Source of the DNA: Datisca glomerata | Taxonomy: Eukaryota; Streptophyta; Magnoliopsida; Cucurbitales; Datiscaceae | Direction of reading: 5' to 3' | Length of the DNA stretch: 64,000 nucleotides | Assembly (NCBI GenBank): GCA_003255025.1 | Contig: QANY01007224.1 | Location: forward strand, 62,001 to 126,000 | Shown: positions 23,561 to 34,760 of the stretch, in pieces | How the letters are laid out: each line of letters opens with the position of its first letter | Numbering within the stretch: position 1 is the first letter of the stretch | Position numbers and translations under genes: made by a program | Notes under the pieces: model-generated | What the model was told of the DNA's origin: nothing | Database searches by the model: none | What the model saw: only the letters and a program-made list of their open reading frames with translations

Positions 23561-24300
23561 TCACAAAGATGATCCTGAATTTGCTAGCGCGTCTGCGTGT
23601 TCGTTCTCATTTCTCCAGATTTGTTGAATCTCATAGCTTTTGAACGAGTTCAACAATTCTTTTACCCGATGTAAATAACTTATCGTTCTCTCGTTTTTAG
23701 CTATGTATTCTCCTGTTACCTGTTTGAGAATTAACATGGCATCACAAAATATTTTCACGTCAGATATATCATATTCTCGTAGCAAAGATATTCCAGCTAT
23801 TAGCGCTTCATACACAGCCTCATTATTCAACGCATTAAATCCAAACGAGATTGAATGCTCTAATGTTTCCTCGAATGGGGTTTGCATCATTACTTGAGCT
23901 CATGCTCCCTTATTGTTAGAAGAAACATCAACATATATTTTCCAATACTTGTTCTCCATTTATTTAGGCTGTTCTGGACTAAATATTTTTCCGGTGAAAT
24001 TTGCGATGAAATCTGCTAACATTTGCCCCTTGATTGAAGTTTTGGGCTCATAATTGACCTCATACTGGTTTAGTTTGATTGCCCATTTTTTCATTTCTAC
24101 TTATCTCTGGGGAGTGCAATGGACTTTAACAGGTGTGTTAGTTAATACCTTAATGTTGTGTCCCTGAAAGTAAGGTCTAAGCTTCCTTGCAGCAGTTATG
24201 ATCGTCAGTATTAATTTTTTCATCTTTTTATATCTTGTCTCTACTGCCACCAAGCTTTACTGATGAAGTATATAGGGTTCTTCTTCTTTTCTTCTTCTCT
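23561..24300 (-). pseudogene. Dual RNase H region of the Tat element
   Basis: The first, Ty3-type RNase H is represented by ETRYKKMKKLILTI and its continuation near 24070-24230. The second is an archaeal-type RNase H with YVDVSSNNKG near 23925, NNEAVYEALIAGISLL, KIFCDAMLI and QVTGEY in the 23890-23561 frame. Its first Asp and the Glu residues are present; FCDAML corresponds to the usual YSDSQL. A tail rich in HADALA ends it. Presence of both RNase H domains is a marker of the Tat lineage. Confidence 0.75.
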
Positions 24301-24309
24301 AATGAGCAC

Positions 24310-25250
24310 GACACTTACAGTTATTTCTGAAACTACAACATACAAGAGGAGTTACTCACCAGGCATTGATTTTGAGAGTTGTGGGGGTGTTGTTAAGTAC
24401 TCATTGACTCTGTTGAAGGCCTCTTTGCACTCTCCATCTCATTTTTCTGTAGAGTTCTTTCTCAATTTATCAAAAAATGACTTGCATTTATCCTTTGACC
24501 TGGAAATTAACATGTTAAGTGTCGCGAGTCTCCCAGTCAGTCCTTGAATTTCTTTTTATTCCTCGGGGACTTCATCTCTATTATAGCCTTCACCTGGTAA
24601 GAGTTAACTTCTATCCTTCGTCGAGTTATTAAGTGACTAAGGAATTTTCCTGCAGCAACGCTGAAAGTACACTTCTATGGATTAAGCTTCATTGAGTTCT
24701 TTCTTAGGACTGACAAAGTCTCCTCTAGATCTTGGTTATGGTTTTCTCGTCCTTTTCTTTTTACAAACATGTCATCCACATACACCTCCACATTTCTTCC
24801 AATCTGACTCTAGAATACTTTGTTCACTAATCTCTGATATATAGCTCCTGCATTTTTCAGCCCAAATGGAATTACTTTATAACAATAAATTGTATATTCA
24901 GTAATGAAAGAAGGTTTTTCTTTGTCAGGTTGGAACAGATTCACCTGGTTCTATCCAAAGTAGGCGTTCATAAAGCTGAGGAGTCATATCCAGATGTGAC
25001 GTCTACCATTTGGATAATTTTTTCCAACTGATAGTCATCCTTTGGACAAGCTTTGTTTAAGTCGGTTAAATCCACACAGATTCTCCATTTGCCATTCTTT
25101 TTTCGTACCATCCCCACATTGGCCAACCACTCCAGATAGTCAACTTCTTTAATGAATCCTGCGTTTAATATCTTATCTACTTCTTCCTTCATTGCTTTTT
25201 TCTGTTATGGCGTGAAACTCATTTTCTTCTATTTTACTGATTTTACTGTT
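24310..25250 (-). pseudogene. Ty3/gypsy reverse transcriptase remnant
   Basis: The frame from 25192 reads EEVDKILNAGFIKEVDY, then NGKWRICVDLTDLNKACPKD, a hallmark of plant Ty3 RT. After a stop it continues with FGLKNAGAIYQRLVN and the catalytic EVYVDDMFVK (about 24765-24790), then the connection domain. Stops and small frameshifts occur throughout. YVDDM is intact, so the decay is mainly by nonsense changes. Confidence 0.85.
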
Positions 25251-25590
25251 GGATTTGTGTTCAACTTGTGGCTTATAATTTCTCCTAGATTCCTAGGCAT
25301 TTATTGCACAGTAGTGGAAAAACATCTTTGTTCCTTCATAGAAAGTCGATCTACATGTCTTTCTCTACTTGTTCGAGATAGGTGCCGATGTTTTTCATCT
25401 TTTGTGTTCCTTCTTGTAAGCACACCAACTCTATATGTTCCCTCGCTTCGTACCTCAGGCCGTCTGACCCATCGTCCTTTAATTGCTATTAAGTTGCTTC
25501 ATTTGGCTGTCTAAGCTCTGCTTGTTCTGTACAGTTTTTCTTTACAGACTCCAATATAGTCACAGAACAGATGCGGGCTGAAGCCAGGTC

Positions 25591-25850
25591 TCATTTGATT
25601 GTCTTGATTCCTTCCGGTGATGGGTACTTTAACACTTGGTAGAAGGTTGACGATACAATATGCAACCATGTTCTTCCTAGAATGGCGTTATACGGGGACA
25701 AAGTATCCAGCATCATAAACTCAGTCATATGATTAAAAGGTTTAACTCTTATAGGGAGAGTAAGGATCCCCTCCGAGTAGCTGATAACTCCATTAAAACC
25801 TATCAACGGTTACGAGGTCCCCTACAGATTCTGATATCCCATTGACATCG
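25591..25850 (-). pseudogene. Ty3/gypsy aspartic protease remnant
   Basis: The frame 25806-25591 contains MIGFNGVISYSEG, then FMMLDTLSPYNAILGRTWLH, the conserved protease tail of Tat-type elements. The catalytic Asp motif itself should lie just upstream (about 25850-25900) and is obscured by stops. Confidence 0.7.
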
Positions 25851-25899
25851 TTTCTAACATGGTCTGGTACAATATGTTAACCGCGCTTCCATCATCTAC

Positions 25900-27634
25900 C
25901 AAAACTTTTCTCAAAAGGCAATTACTGACCTATATCAAAATGACAAGTTCATCGTTATGGTGTGTGTCGTGTTCGAGATCTAGATCATCAAATATTAGTG
26001 AGAGATTCCTATGGTCAGATGAGTGGTTCTCTATGCGCTTCTCTAACATTTGTTTCTTATACTACTACTTCCTTTCCTTCCTTGTTGTTCCTTCCTGCTC
26101 CGTAGTTCAATGATAGTGCTGAAAACACGAAAAAGTTGTTTCTCATTGTCACATTTTTCATCGCCACGGTGTTCTTTTTATGCCTCATGTTTCTGCTCTT
26201 CCCTTTTCACGAACCGGCGCAGATATCCATCTTTTTAAAATTCTTCAATATATTCTTTAAATTAGAAGCAATCTCTGGTATAGTGTCCGTTGCTCCTATG
26301 GAAGGAACAATACTTATCATTGTCTTTGTAACTGGGTTCTTTTGTTAGCGGTGCTGGCCTTTTTAACCATGGCTTGTCCTTAATCTATTCTAAGATCTGA
26401 TTCACTCGGAGGGCCAACGGTGTGTAGACCTTATCCCTTGGATGTACTCTACTCGATTCTTGCCTTTGTACTCTACTCTTCCCTATTTTCCACTTCTTTC
26501 ATCGATTTTGTATGTCCTATCAGTCCTCTTCCTTTCTAATCTAGAGTTCCTTTTTCGCTTATTTGATTCTTCCTTTTTTTATTCGTTTGCCTTCAACAGA
26601 CTCTTCTTTTCTTCTTCCAGTATGATATAATTCTGAGCCCTTTGGAAAGTCTCTCCCATAGATAAAAGTTTTGTTTTGGACAAGTCTTCGAAAAAAAGGT
26701 GAGTTTGGTCCTAACCCTCTTCTAAAAGCTAGTCTGGCCATCCGATCATCACAGTTTTCCACCTTCGTCATTTCATCTTTGAATCTATGGGTGTACTCCC
26801 GTAAGGATTCTCTTTCCTTGACCGTGATCGTGGGGAGGTACTATGTGTCCTCCATTACTGCTAGATGTATGAAGTACTATTCCAGAAAGACAAAAGAAAT
26901 GATAGTAAAGTTAGTAATCGAATGAACATGGAGCAAATGATACCACTTTAAGGTCGTTCCATCCAGACTGGTTGGGAACATTATGCACATTAACTCATCC
27001 TCATGCCTATATAGTGCCATTATCTACTTGAAAGGGCGGAGATGATAGACTGGATGTGTGTTCCCTTCGTAACACTTGAACTTTGGAGTCACAAATTTCT
27101 TAGGTACAGGAGCCGCCTGAATCTCTGGATTCAACGGGGTACCGGTGAGGGATTCAAGGTTGCTTTTTCCAGTACTCCCCAGGTTTCTCATCTCCAGCAT
27201 CTTTTGTTCCAGTAATTCTTATACAACTCATTCATGATAATTTTAGACAGTCGCATCTCCTCTGCAACCTCCTTTTCTCAGTTTTGAGGCTGAATTTCCC
27301 ATTCTTCTCGTTGCATGATCCTATTGTTCTCGTGGTTTTCTTGTCTTGGCTCTTGCCAGCTATTTTCTAAACGAATGTCATGTTCTTCATTATTTTCTCA
27401 ATGGCTGACCTCAGCACGCATCTGAGCCATCTTTTGTTGAAGAGCACGGATCTGGTCTTGCATAGCTCTCAATGCATCACGCTGTGTTTCTGCGTTTCGT
27501 TCTTCCATCTCTCGCATCCCAGTCAGAATTGTCTGGAGTATCTCCGCTGGTGGGGTCGGTTGATCAGTTTAGTCATTAGTGTTTCTAGCTTCATTGTCTC
27601 CATTATAGATTGAGTTAGATCTCGTTCTAGGCAT
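25900..27634 (-). pseudogene. Ty3/gypsy gag remnant
   Basis: The minus strand ATG at 27634-27632 starts MPRTRSNSIYNGDNEA, followed by a helix-rich segment (REMEERNAETQRDALRAMQ) typical of Tat gag. The capsid core follows with FVTPKFKCYEGNTHP and TSLDGTTLKWY (about 27140-26940), then MARLAFRRGLGPNSPFF (26771-26559 frame). The conserved KYCSFHRSNGHYTRDC zinc-like motif lies near 26260-26310. In-frame stops are numerous. The start lies about 65 bp downstream of the 5' LTR. Confidence 0.8.
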
Positions 27635-27698
27635 GTTTAGTGTTTTTTAGGTGGGTTTCTCGAGCGTTTTCTCTCGGTTCACAATGAAAACACCAAAA

Positions 27699-28201
27699 TG
27701 TAAATGAATTTTTCCTCTAAAATAGAAAATATCAAGAGCAGAGAAAATAAGCATGAGAGTAAGCAATTTGATATGGCTTGTATTTGATGATTCTTCAGTT
27801 TACAATTTGGCATGTATTTATAGGCTTATAATACAACTTAATTCCCGAAATAAAGTGCGAATAGACATAATATTCTTTGAGATTGAGTTTATCTCCCAAG
27901 ATTTGCTTCATCTTTTAGGTAAATAATTGAGTCTTACTTATCAATATTAAAAACTTTTTGAATTTGAATCGTTTGGCGTAGTGTGGTGAATCTGACGGTT
28001 GTAGTGATTGCAACCGGCTTTGCCATGGTGATGATTCACTCGATTGGCTTATCTGGTTTGCGTGACTTCTTATACGACTTTTATACTTAAGCTACCTTGG
28101 TTAGGTGAGTAGCTCTAGATCAGCTTCTTTAGATCTGCCAACATGACAAATTCAACTATTTCTGCTGATGTGGCCGAATCACCGAGAATTATTCGTTTTC
28201 A
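27699..28201 (-). repeat. 5' LTR of the Tat element
   Basis: 503 bp, paired with 18152-18685. The junction on the minus strand reads ...CATTTACA followed by TTTTGGTGTTTTCATTG. The bases right after the LTR (TTTTGGTGTTTTCATTG) are the expected primer-binding-site position, but they are not the initiator-Met type, and the tRNA was not identified. Confidence 0.9.
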
Positions 28202-28206
28202 ATAAC

Positions 28207-28503
28207 CATATGTTTATATTGACTACTTGAAAAGTTCAAATATTTTTTATGACTACTTGTGCCCCTCAAGTAGTCATTTTGATTCTCATAGTAAATAATC
28301 CAGCGAACAAGTGACTATTTTAAGCGTTCAAGTAGTTGTTTATGACTAGTTGAACCCTGCAAGTAATCATTTTGATCTTGGCCATCAGTAATCCAGTGAA
28401 CAAGTAACTACTTGAAGGGGTTCAAGTAGCCATATACAACTACTTGAACCTTTCAAGTAGTTATAAATCATTACTTGAATCCTTCAAATAGTCAACTAAT
28501 TTT
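28207..28503 (+). repeat. ~95-bp palindrome-bearing tandem repeat, left block
   Basis: About three units. Each carries GACTACTTGAACC...TTCAAGTAGT dyads plus the linker TTTTGATCTTGGCCATCAGTA and ATCCAGTGAACAAGT. The clearest two full units are 28255-28445. The same family recurs at 35940-36185, and a single dyad occurs at 34778-34800. Confidence 0.75.
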
Positions 28504-28807
28504 CCACACTTCAACTCAACCCTTCACACTTCAATTTCTCACACTTAATTTCCAGAATTTAATTTCCACACTTTAAGTATCCGTAATTATTTTATTTACT
28601 TAATTTATATTTTCACATTTATATTATCGCAAGCATTATTTACTTTAACGCTTTTATCTATTACTTATTTATCTTTTCAAGAGTTAAACTCATGGAAAAC
28701 TGAAGTTAATCTTTGAACATTCATTTTCAACTTGAGTGCGAATTTTTTTTTAATTTGAACACGATCACCCATGTCACCCCCTCTTGAGTTACCATATTGA
28801 TCCTACA
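28504..28807 (+). repeat. Truncated 5' LTR of the copia element
   Basis: About 304 bp matching the last part of the right LTR (33300-33663): TTTCAAGAGTTAAACTC, AATTTGAACACGATCACCCA and the end TCCTACA are shared. The first ~1 kb of the LTR is absent and is replaced at about 28504 by the palindromic repeat block. Confidence 0.85.
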
Positions 28808-28809
28808 AT

Positions 28810-28821
28810 TGGTATCACTGC
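28810..28821 (+). promoter_or_regulatory. Primer-binding site, initiator-Met type
   Basis: TGGTATCACTGC begins two bases after the LTR end. It differs from the usual TGGTATCAGAGC at two positions. This confirms element orientation and the LTR end. Confidence 0.8.
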
Positions 28822-28858
28822 TCGGTACTCTATACATAAGACTTAATCGTCTTGAGTT

Positions 28859-29972
28859 ATGGCATCCATGAATGGTTCTTTGATTAAAGGTCAACCTACT
28901 ATTAGACCTCCGTTTTTCGATGGTAATGATTATACTTATTGGAAAGCGAGAATAATGATTTATATTCAATCAATCGACTATGAATTATGGAATGTTGTTG
29001 AAAACGATGCTCACATTCTATTCAAAACCGTGGATGGTAAAAATATTTCCAAATTAATTTTGCGAATGGAATGATGATGATGAAAAGAATTTTTCTTAAA
29101 ATGTTAAGACTATGAATGTTTTATTTTGTGTTCTTGATGAAAATGAGTTTAATAAAATTTCTACATGTGAATATGCTAAATCTATATGGCACATGTTAGA
29201 AGGCACAAATCAAGTTAAAAAATCTAAAATTAGCATGCTTGTTCATAGTTATGAATTATTTAAAATGAAGCATAACGAATCCGTATGTGATATGTTTTCT
29301 CATTTCACCGATATTATTAATGGCTTAAAATCTCTTGGTAAGACTTATTCTAATGTTAAAATGGTGAGAAAATATTTTAGGTGTCTACCAAAAAATTAGG
29401 AGGCCAAGGTGACCGTCATCCAAGAAGCCAAAGATCTCAACACCCTTCCTCGTGAATAACTTATTGGCTCATTGATGACGCAAGAAATGAGGCTAAATGA
29501 AAATGACAATAGTGAGAAGGATGGCTATAATGAGAAAGATGACATAACCCTACTCACTAAACGATTCAAGAAATTCTTAAATAGAAGGAAAATACTCCAA
29601 TAAAAGATGATAAGAAGATACATCGTGGCACATTCATGTGTTATGAGTGCAAAAATCTCGGACATATAAAAGTCGATTTTCTAAATCTAAGAAATGACCA
29701 AAAGAAGTTCAAAAGAAGAGCATTCAAGATAACTTGGGATGAGACCAATGATCGAGACTTCGATGGCGAAGAAGAAGAAGATAAAAACATGTGTTTCACG
29801 GCACTAGAAGATGAGATAAATTCTTCTAAACTAACTTTAAATGATAAACCTAGCTATGAAGAACTTGAAAATGCTTTTAAAGAGCTTTATAGTGAATTTG
29901 AAAATTTTCGCTTAAAGAACAAAATTATGAAAAATTTGTTTCTCAAACTTCAAGAAGAAAATGAGTCTTTAT
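28859..29972 (+). pseudogene. Copia gag remnant (UBN2/DUF4219 type)
   Basis: It starts MASMNGSLIKGQPTIRPPFF at 28859, then YTYWKARIMIYIQSIDYELW. A frameshift near 29070 is followed by the frame from 29112 (FCVLDENEFNKISTCEYAKS, KISMLVHSYELFKMKHNES). It then runs through stops to 29636, with the zinc knuckle CYECKNLGHIKVDF, in which the last Cys is lost. The tail is acidic and coiled-coil-like. The order matches SIRE-type gag; several frameshifts make it non-functional. Confidence 0.85.
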
Positions 29973-29979
29973 AAAACTA

Positions 29980-30515
29980 ACAAAATATCCTCCTATTATT
30001 TATCATTATTGTTGGGTTAAAGGTCACAAAATTTATTCACGCTTTCATAAAAAGAAAGTTATTTTCCATGAAAGAAATGAACGGATTCTCTACAACACTA
30101 ACCCTTAAGAACCCAAAAAGATTTTGGTACCAAAAGTCAACTTTTAAATTTTTATGTTATAGGTACCATTGAAGAAGAAAGAAATGGTATCTTGATAGTG
30201 GATGCTCGAGACATATGACTAGTGATGAATCAAAACTCACTCAAATTTGTCGAAAGAAAGAACATGTCACCTTTCGAGATGATAAGAAAGACAAAATCAT
30301 TCATATTGTCTCCGTAAGTAATGAATTTTCTCATGTTCAAACTTACTGGGAATAAGTCAAATTTGTGATAAAAACTATAGAGTAATTTTTGAAAAATATT
30401 TTTATCTAATTATAGATAAAGTGTTAAACAAAATTTTATTTGTTGGACAAATGGACCAAAATGTCTACACTATTCATCAAGAAGAAAGTATAGATTATGA
30501 TGAAACTTTCACTCT
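29980..30515 (+). pseudogene. Copia protease fragment and start of RT
   Basis: WYLDSGCSRHMTSDE near 30190-30235 is the aspartic protease motif (DSG) of copia elements. The frame decays, and by 30480 the text reads SIDYDETFTLV, corresponding to the RT start (usually GIDYDETFAPV). Only ~250 bases separate them, so the integrase has been deleted. Confidence 0.75.
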
Positions 30516-31012
30516 CGTTGAAAACGAGCACATAAACATACACTAAGCATTATATTGGGTCTACTAACAGTTAAGTAAAGTAGAGATCCAACCATACCTC
30601 GATATTTTTTTATATCGACATCTCTAATTTCTCATCTTTGTCTAGCTTTGTTGTGGTACTCATAGGAGTATTTGTGGCCTTCATAGTTTTTATGCCAAAC
30701 TTTTTTAGCAAATCCTTGATGTATTTTTCTTGATTTATGAAGATCTCATCCTTCATTTTCTTGATTTGTAGTCCAAGGAAGAAGTTCAGTTCTCCCATCA
30801 TGCACATTTCAAACTCCTTGCTAATAGAGCTTGCAAAATTCTTACACAAAGATTCGTTAATGGCACAAAAATTATAGCATCTACATATATTTGGACAATT
30901 AAGATATCATTGCCTTTTAATTTTATGAAGATGGTGTTATCTATTTTGCTCATGTTAAATCCATCATCAATAAAAAATTTACTTAGCCTTTCGTACCAAG
31001 CTCTAGGAGCTT
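30516..31012 (-). pseudogene. Inverted copia RT segment
   Basis: On the minus strand, from 31010, it reads QAPRAWYERLSKFFIDDGF, then QIYVDAIIF (the catalytic YVDD is now YVDA), then EFEMCMMGELNFFLGLQIK and the TNTPMSTTTKLDKDE linker. It ends near 30520 with the SVCLCARFQ phrase. This is the middle and end of copia RT, flipped relative to gag on the left and RNase H on the right. The left breakpoint falls right after plus-strand DETFTLV. Confidence 0.88.
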
Positions 31013-31497
31013 GATGTGATCATCTTGATTTAATTGGATATTCTGATTTGAATTTTACTGGGAACTTAACTGATAGAAAAGGTACGAGTGGTACATTTTA
31101 ATTTTTAGGACAATCACTTATTTCTTGGTTTAGCAAAAAGTAAAATTCTGTAAGACTATCAACCACCGAAGCAGAATATATTTCTGTTGATAGTTGTTGT
31201 GCTCAAATTTTATGGATGAAGGAAACTCTGAAAGATTTTGGTATAGTTTTTGAAAATGTCCCTATTAGATGTGATATTACTAGCACAATTAATGTTTCCA
31301 AAACCCCTATTTTACATTCTCATACTAAGCATATAGATCTTGGACATCATTTTATTCGAGATCATGTGTAAAAATGGGATATTTCACTAGAGTTTGTAGA
31401 CACCACAAATCAACTTGCGGATATTGTCACAAAACCATTAAATGTTGAAATTTTTTGTAAAAATAGGTTTGCTTTGAGAATTTTAGATATTAGTTAA
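31013..31497 (+). pseudogene. Copia RNase H remnant
   Basis: The plus strand resumes with HLDLIGYSDLNFTGNLTDRK (first Asp present in YSD), then QSLISWFSKK, STTEAEYISVDSCCAQILWM, HTKHIDLGHHFIRDHV and DTTNQLADIVTKPLN, the standard end of copia RNase H. In-frame stops occur after SGTF, SKK and HV. The polyprotein ends near 31497. Confidence 0.88.
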
Positions 31498-31729
31498 ATA
31501 TTTCCTGCTAACCATGTCAAGATAAAAGTATTTTTCCTCATTATTATTGGTTTTATCTTTTTATGATAATAAATGGGGAGAAAATAGAATATGCTTAAGA
31601 GTTATGTTTTTATCATGATGGGTAAGCATATTTTTAGAGGGAGTAAATTAAATTTATTTGATTCCACGGACTGATGCATGTACCGAATGCTCATACGGGA
31701 AAGTTGACTCTTGGGTTTGGAACCTTGGG
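31498..31729 (+). other. Copia 3' untranslated segment
   Basis: Non-coding DNA after the pol stop, containing a purine-rich AGAGGGAGTAAA (31636-31647). It ends where plastid-like sequence begins. Confidence 0.5.
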
Positions 31730-32293
31730 GACCAAGAAGTGAGTTATTTATCAGTCAAATATTCTTCTTACAGCTAGATCCAATCTCCTAGTCCCTGTGA
31801 AAGAAATAAAAAAGAATTTCACGTTCTTCTTTTCACTTACAGAAATTGAGGATTAAGAAAATCCTATTGATTGCAGCTTTCTCCAGACCTCCAGGAAAAG
31901 CATGAAAAAAAGGCTCGAATGGCACGACCCCTCCGTCACCCCAGAATGAAAGGGGCGATCTCAGTTCTTGGTCTGTGAAGATACATTGTTAGGTGCTCCA
32001 TTTTATTTTCTCATTGAAGCCGAACCTAAACATGTGCTTGAGAGATAGATGTCCACATAATGATAAGGGATGTATGGATTCTCGATAAGAGAGGAGCCAC
32101 GGTGGTCCCCCTCCTCCGGATCCCACGAGTGAATAAAAAGTGGGATCTACATTGGATCTCACATGAATCGATCCATCAATCCTCCTAAGGAGAAGTTTGG
32201 TTTCAAACCCTGATTTGAACAGGAAAAGTAAGCCATGCTAATGTGCCTTGGATGATCCATATCTCAAGGTCAAGCGTTGATGAGCACATTGAG
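31730..32293 (-). other. Plastid DNA insertion (NUPT): trnI-GAU intron fragment
   Basis: The 564-bp stretch matches, from my knowledge of plastid genomes, the group II intron of trnI-GAU in the rRNA operon, antisense in this window. Diagnostic phrases are GAATGAAAGGGGCGATCTC, GGGATGTATGGATTCTCGAT, GGATCCCACGAGTGAATA, GTGCCTTGGATGATCCA and TGATGAGCACATTGA at the right edge. It stops just before the 5' exon of trnI, so no tRNA sequence is present. Many differences from my recalled plastid sequence are C to T or G to A, as expected for methylated nuclear copies. It lies between copia pol and the polypurine tract. Confidence 0.88.
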
Positions 32294-32342
32294 ATTGTCA
32301 ACCCTATATCTCTATGGTTTGTCATCATAAAAAGTAGGAGAT

Positions 32343-33663
32343 TATTAGCCTTATATCTCTATGAGATAAATTTTGATAATAACAAAGCATTGCCATTGCT
32401 AATAAATTTAATCAAGTTTACAGAGGATATTAAAAAAATACCACAAGACATCCCAATTGAAGATCATGAAAATATTTATTTTCGTAGGTGCTCATAAAGC
32501 ATGAAGATTGAAGAGATGAAGATATTTACTTTCATGTAATTTTTATTAGGAGCTTACTCATTTTATTTGCTTTTATTAAAGCTCAATTAATTTAGGGATG
32601 CCTATCTTTAAATTAAGTCTTCATACATAAAAAGTCTAAACACCAAAAATCATATCTTTCTTGCACAATAGATAAAATACATGAGATTGAGATAATTATA
32701 AAGTACAAACAAAGTAAGTTTCAATTTCAAGTAGATAAAGAGAGATGAAGCTTACTCAAATATTTTTTTACTATATTATGTTATTTTGGATATGAGTATT
32801 CTTTGTTTTTTAGCTCAAGGATTTTTTTTGTCCTTATTAAGGATGGAATGTCATTTCCTTTGTCTATATTCAAAATTTGAGATTTTCCCTTCTAAACCCT
32901 AACATCTATATCATCTATAAATACACATCATTTCTCTTCACAAAACACAATTTATAATCAAAAAACTTGCTCATAAAACTCTCTCAATACTCTCATAAAT
33001 CTCTTTTAATATTTTGAGCTTTATATTTGTAAATTTCTTGAATGAACAAGATTAATTTTTTTTGTGACCCTAGATTGGAGATCCTACTCTTTTGAGAGAG
33101 TTATTGTAAGATGTCACTTAATCTCGAAACACATAGCCTTATAAGGTTTAGTTGGCACACATAAGTCAATTAAGTTCGTAAGGTTTGGTCTTCACCCTTA
33201 AGAAGATCGTGGGATTAAAAATTTCTAAGTGGGAACCTTAGAGCGTAGATGTAGGGATAGGATTTTCTGAAGCACGTAAAAATATCATGTGCCTATCTTC
33301 TTCTTCTTTTTTTCTTTGTATTTTGTGCTATTTATTTTTTACACTTTAATTTTCACACTTAATTTCCGTAATTTAATTTTCCGCACTTCAATTTCTCGCA
33401 CTTAATTTTCCTAATTTAATTCCCGCACTTTAAGTTTCCGTAATTATTTTATTTGCTTGCTTCATATTTCTGCATTTATATTATCACAAGCATTATTTAC
33501 TTTAACATTTTTATCTATTACTTATTTATCTTTTCAAGAGTTAAACTCGTGGAACATTGAAGTCCATTCTTAAACATTCATTTTCTACTTCAGTGTGAAT
33601 TTTTTTTAATTTGAACACGATCACCCAATTCACCTCCTCTTGGGTTGGCATACCAATCCTACA
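32343..33663 (+). repeat. 3' LTR of the copia element
   Basis: Starts TATTAG (SIRE-type LTRs start TGTTRG) right after the polypurine tract and ends TCCTACA, 1321 bp. It contains a TATA-like region, CCCTAACATCTATATCATCTA, near 32895 and a TCTATAAATACACATCA signal at 32915-32931 that probably is its promoter. Confidence 0.8.
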
Positions 33664-33824
33664 AGGACATGTCCTGCAATTACAAAAAAACCTATATCAT
33701 GGGTTAGGAGGGGGGGTAGGGGAGAGGATGAGGGTAGATGGGAGATGGGGAGAATGAGCTCTTATAAATAGAGCTTACAAATCACATAAAATCAAGCATT
33801 TTCTAGAATGTTGGGGTCCAGGTC

Positions 33825-34760
33825 CTATTTTTCAACCAAATTGGTACCAATGATGTCCTCCTTGAAAACCTTTGCATGAAAAAACCGACCTCTCACATTA
33901 TCATAAATTAACTTTACAATTACTGCTTTGTCACTTAGCTTACCCTCGAACACTTTAGAGTTTCTTTCTTTCCAAATGTAGTACAGAACGGAAGAAAAAG
34001 TAACTCTAAGAAAATATGCCCTCAAAGTTTTGTCATTGTTCCACACTAATAGCCAAGATATCATTTGGGTCCGATTTAGCTTTACAGGTCAATCCACATT
34101 TCTCTATCAAGGAGTTCCATACTGATTTAGCATATTCACACTCAATGAACAAATGGGAATTGGATTCAACATGGCCCACACAAAAGATACAGTCAAGAAA
34201 CCCCCCAATTAGAGATTGATTCCATTGTGCAATTATATCTCTAGTGGACAAGTTATTGAGAATAGCCAACTAAGAGATAAAATTACACCTTGGAATACTA
34301 AATTTAAGCCAAATTAATCCTGCCCATCTTACCTTTTCCCTAGGCTATACTATGGCTATAGGTATGACCTGAGGAGAATGAACCATTGAGGCTTACAGTC
34401 CAAGTCTAAGAATCAGGTAATGTAGCTTGATGGGGAGGCAGGATGGTACCCCTAATTTTCATGAGCTCACCAGATCTAGAAGTAGGTCAGGACCATTGTC
34501 CGTTACGAATAATATTACTAACTCTGGTGTCTAAATTCCAACCAGTGACAGATAGGATTCTCTGACCACATTTGGGTAACAAAGTTCCTAAAAGGTGCCA
34601 AGGTTCAGTCAACAGTTTGATATCTCTACCATTACCCATACATGCTTTGCAGAAAGGAAAAAATTTACTCCTTAGTTTGAAAAGCTTCCTCCAAACCCAC
34701 GATGGATTAGAAGGCGTATTGACAATGAATATGGAGCTTTTTCTGATTAGATACACTTGA
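33825..34760 (-). pseudogene. LINE reverse-transcriptase C-terminal remnant (zf-RVT)
   Basis: The 34756-34487 frame reads SNPSWVWRKLFKLRSKFFPF and GNGRDIKLLTEPWH, typical of the region following the RT of plant LINEs. The 34269-34033 frame contains the zinc-binding reverse-transcriptase domain: CIFCVGHVESNSHLFIECEY. The 34064-33825 frame continues with LYYIWKERNSKVFEG. The parts are separated by stops or frame changes. Same family as the relic at 53.2-54.5 kb. Confidence 0.82.

Larger units (their letters stand above)
18152..28201 (-). mobile_element. Complete Tat-type Ty3/gypsy LTR retrotransposon, 10.05 kb
   Basis: Two LTRs begin TGTAAATGAATTTTT and end TTCA. They are bounded by a perfect 5-bp target duplication, ATAAC, at 18147-18151 and 28202-28206. 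Gag-pol runs on the minus strand, so the right LTR is the 5' LTR. The order is gag, protease, RT, RNase H, a second (archaeal-type) RNase H, integrase, then tandem repeats and the 3' LTR. The second RNase H, the long tandem-repeat 3' region and an antisense gene together fit the Tat lineage of plant Ty3 elements (Ogre, Retand, Grande relatives). Stops throughout gag-pol show it is not autonomous now. The LTRs differ by several indels and many substitutions, so the insertion is not recent. Confidence 0.92.
28504..33663 (+). mobile_element. Rearranged SIRE-like Ty1/copia element
   Basis: This is a plus-strand copia element with a 5'-truncated left LTR (28504-28807), a primer-binding site, gag, a short protease remnant, the start of RT, an inverted RT block, RNase H, a plastid DNA fragment, a polypurine tract (AAAGTAGGAGAT at 32331-32342) and a full-looking right LTR (32343-33663). 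The integrase is missing. Gag and RNase H phrasing match the SIRE/Maximus lineage. No target duplication can be read because the left LTR end is lost. Confidence 0.85.

Noticed and set aside
32200..32300. Plastid trnI-GAU gene
   Set aside because: Only intron sequence is present. The match stops at the 5' exon, and no anticodon arm is found.
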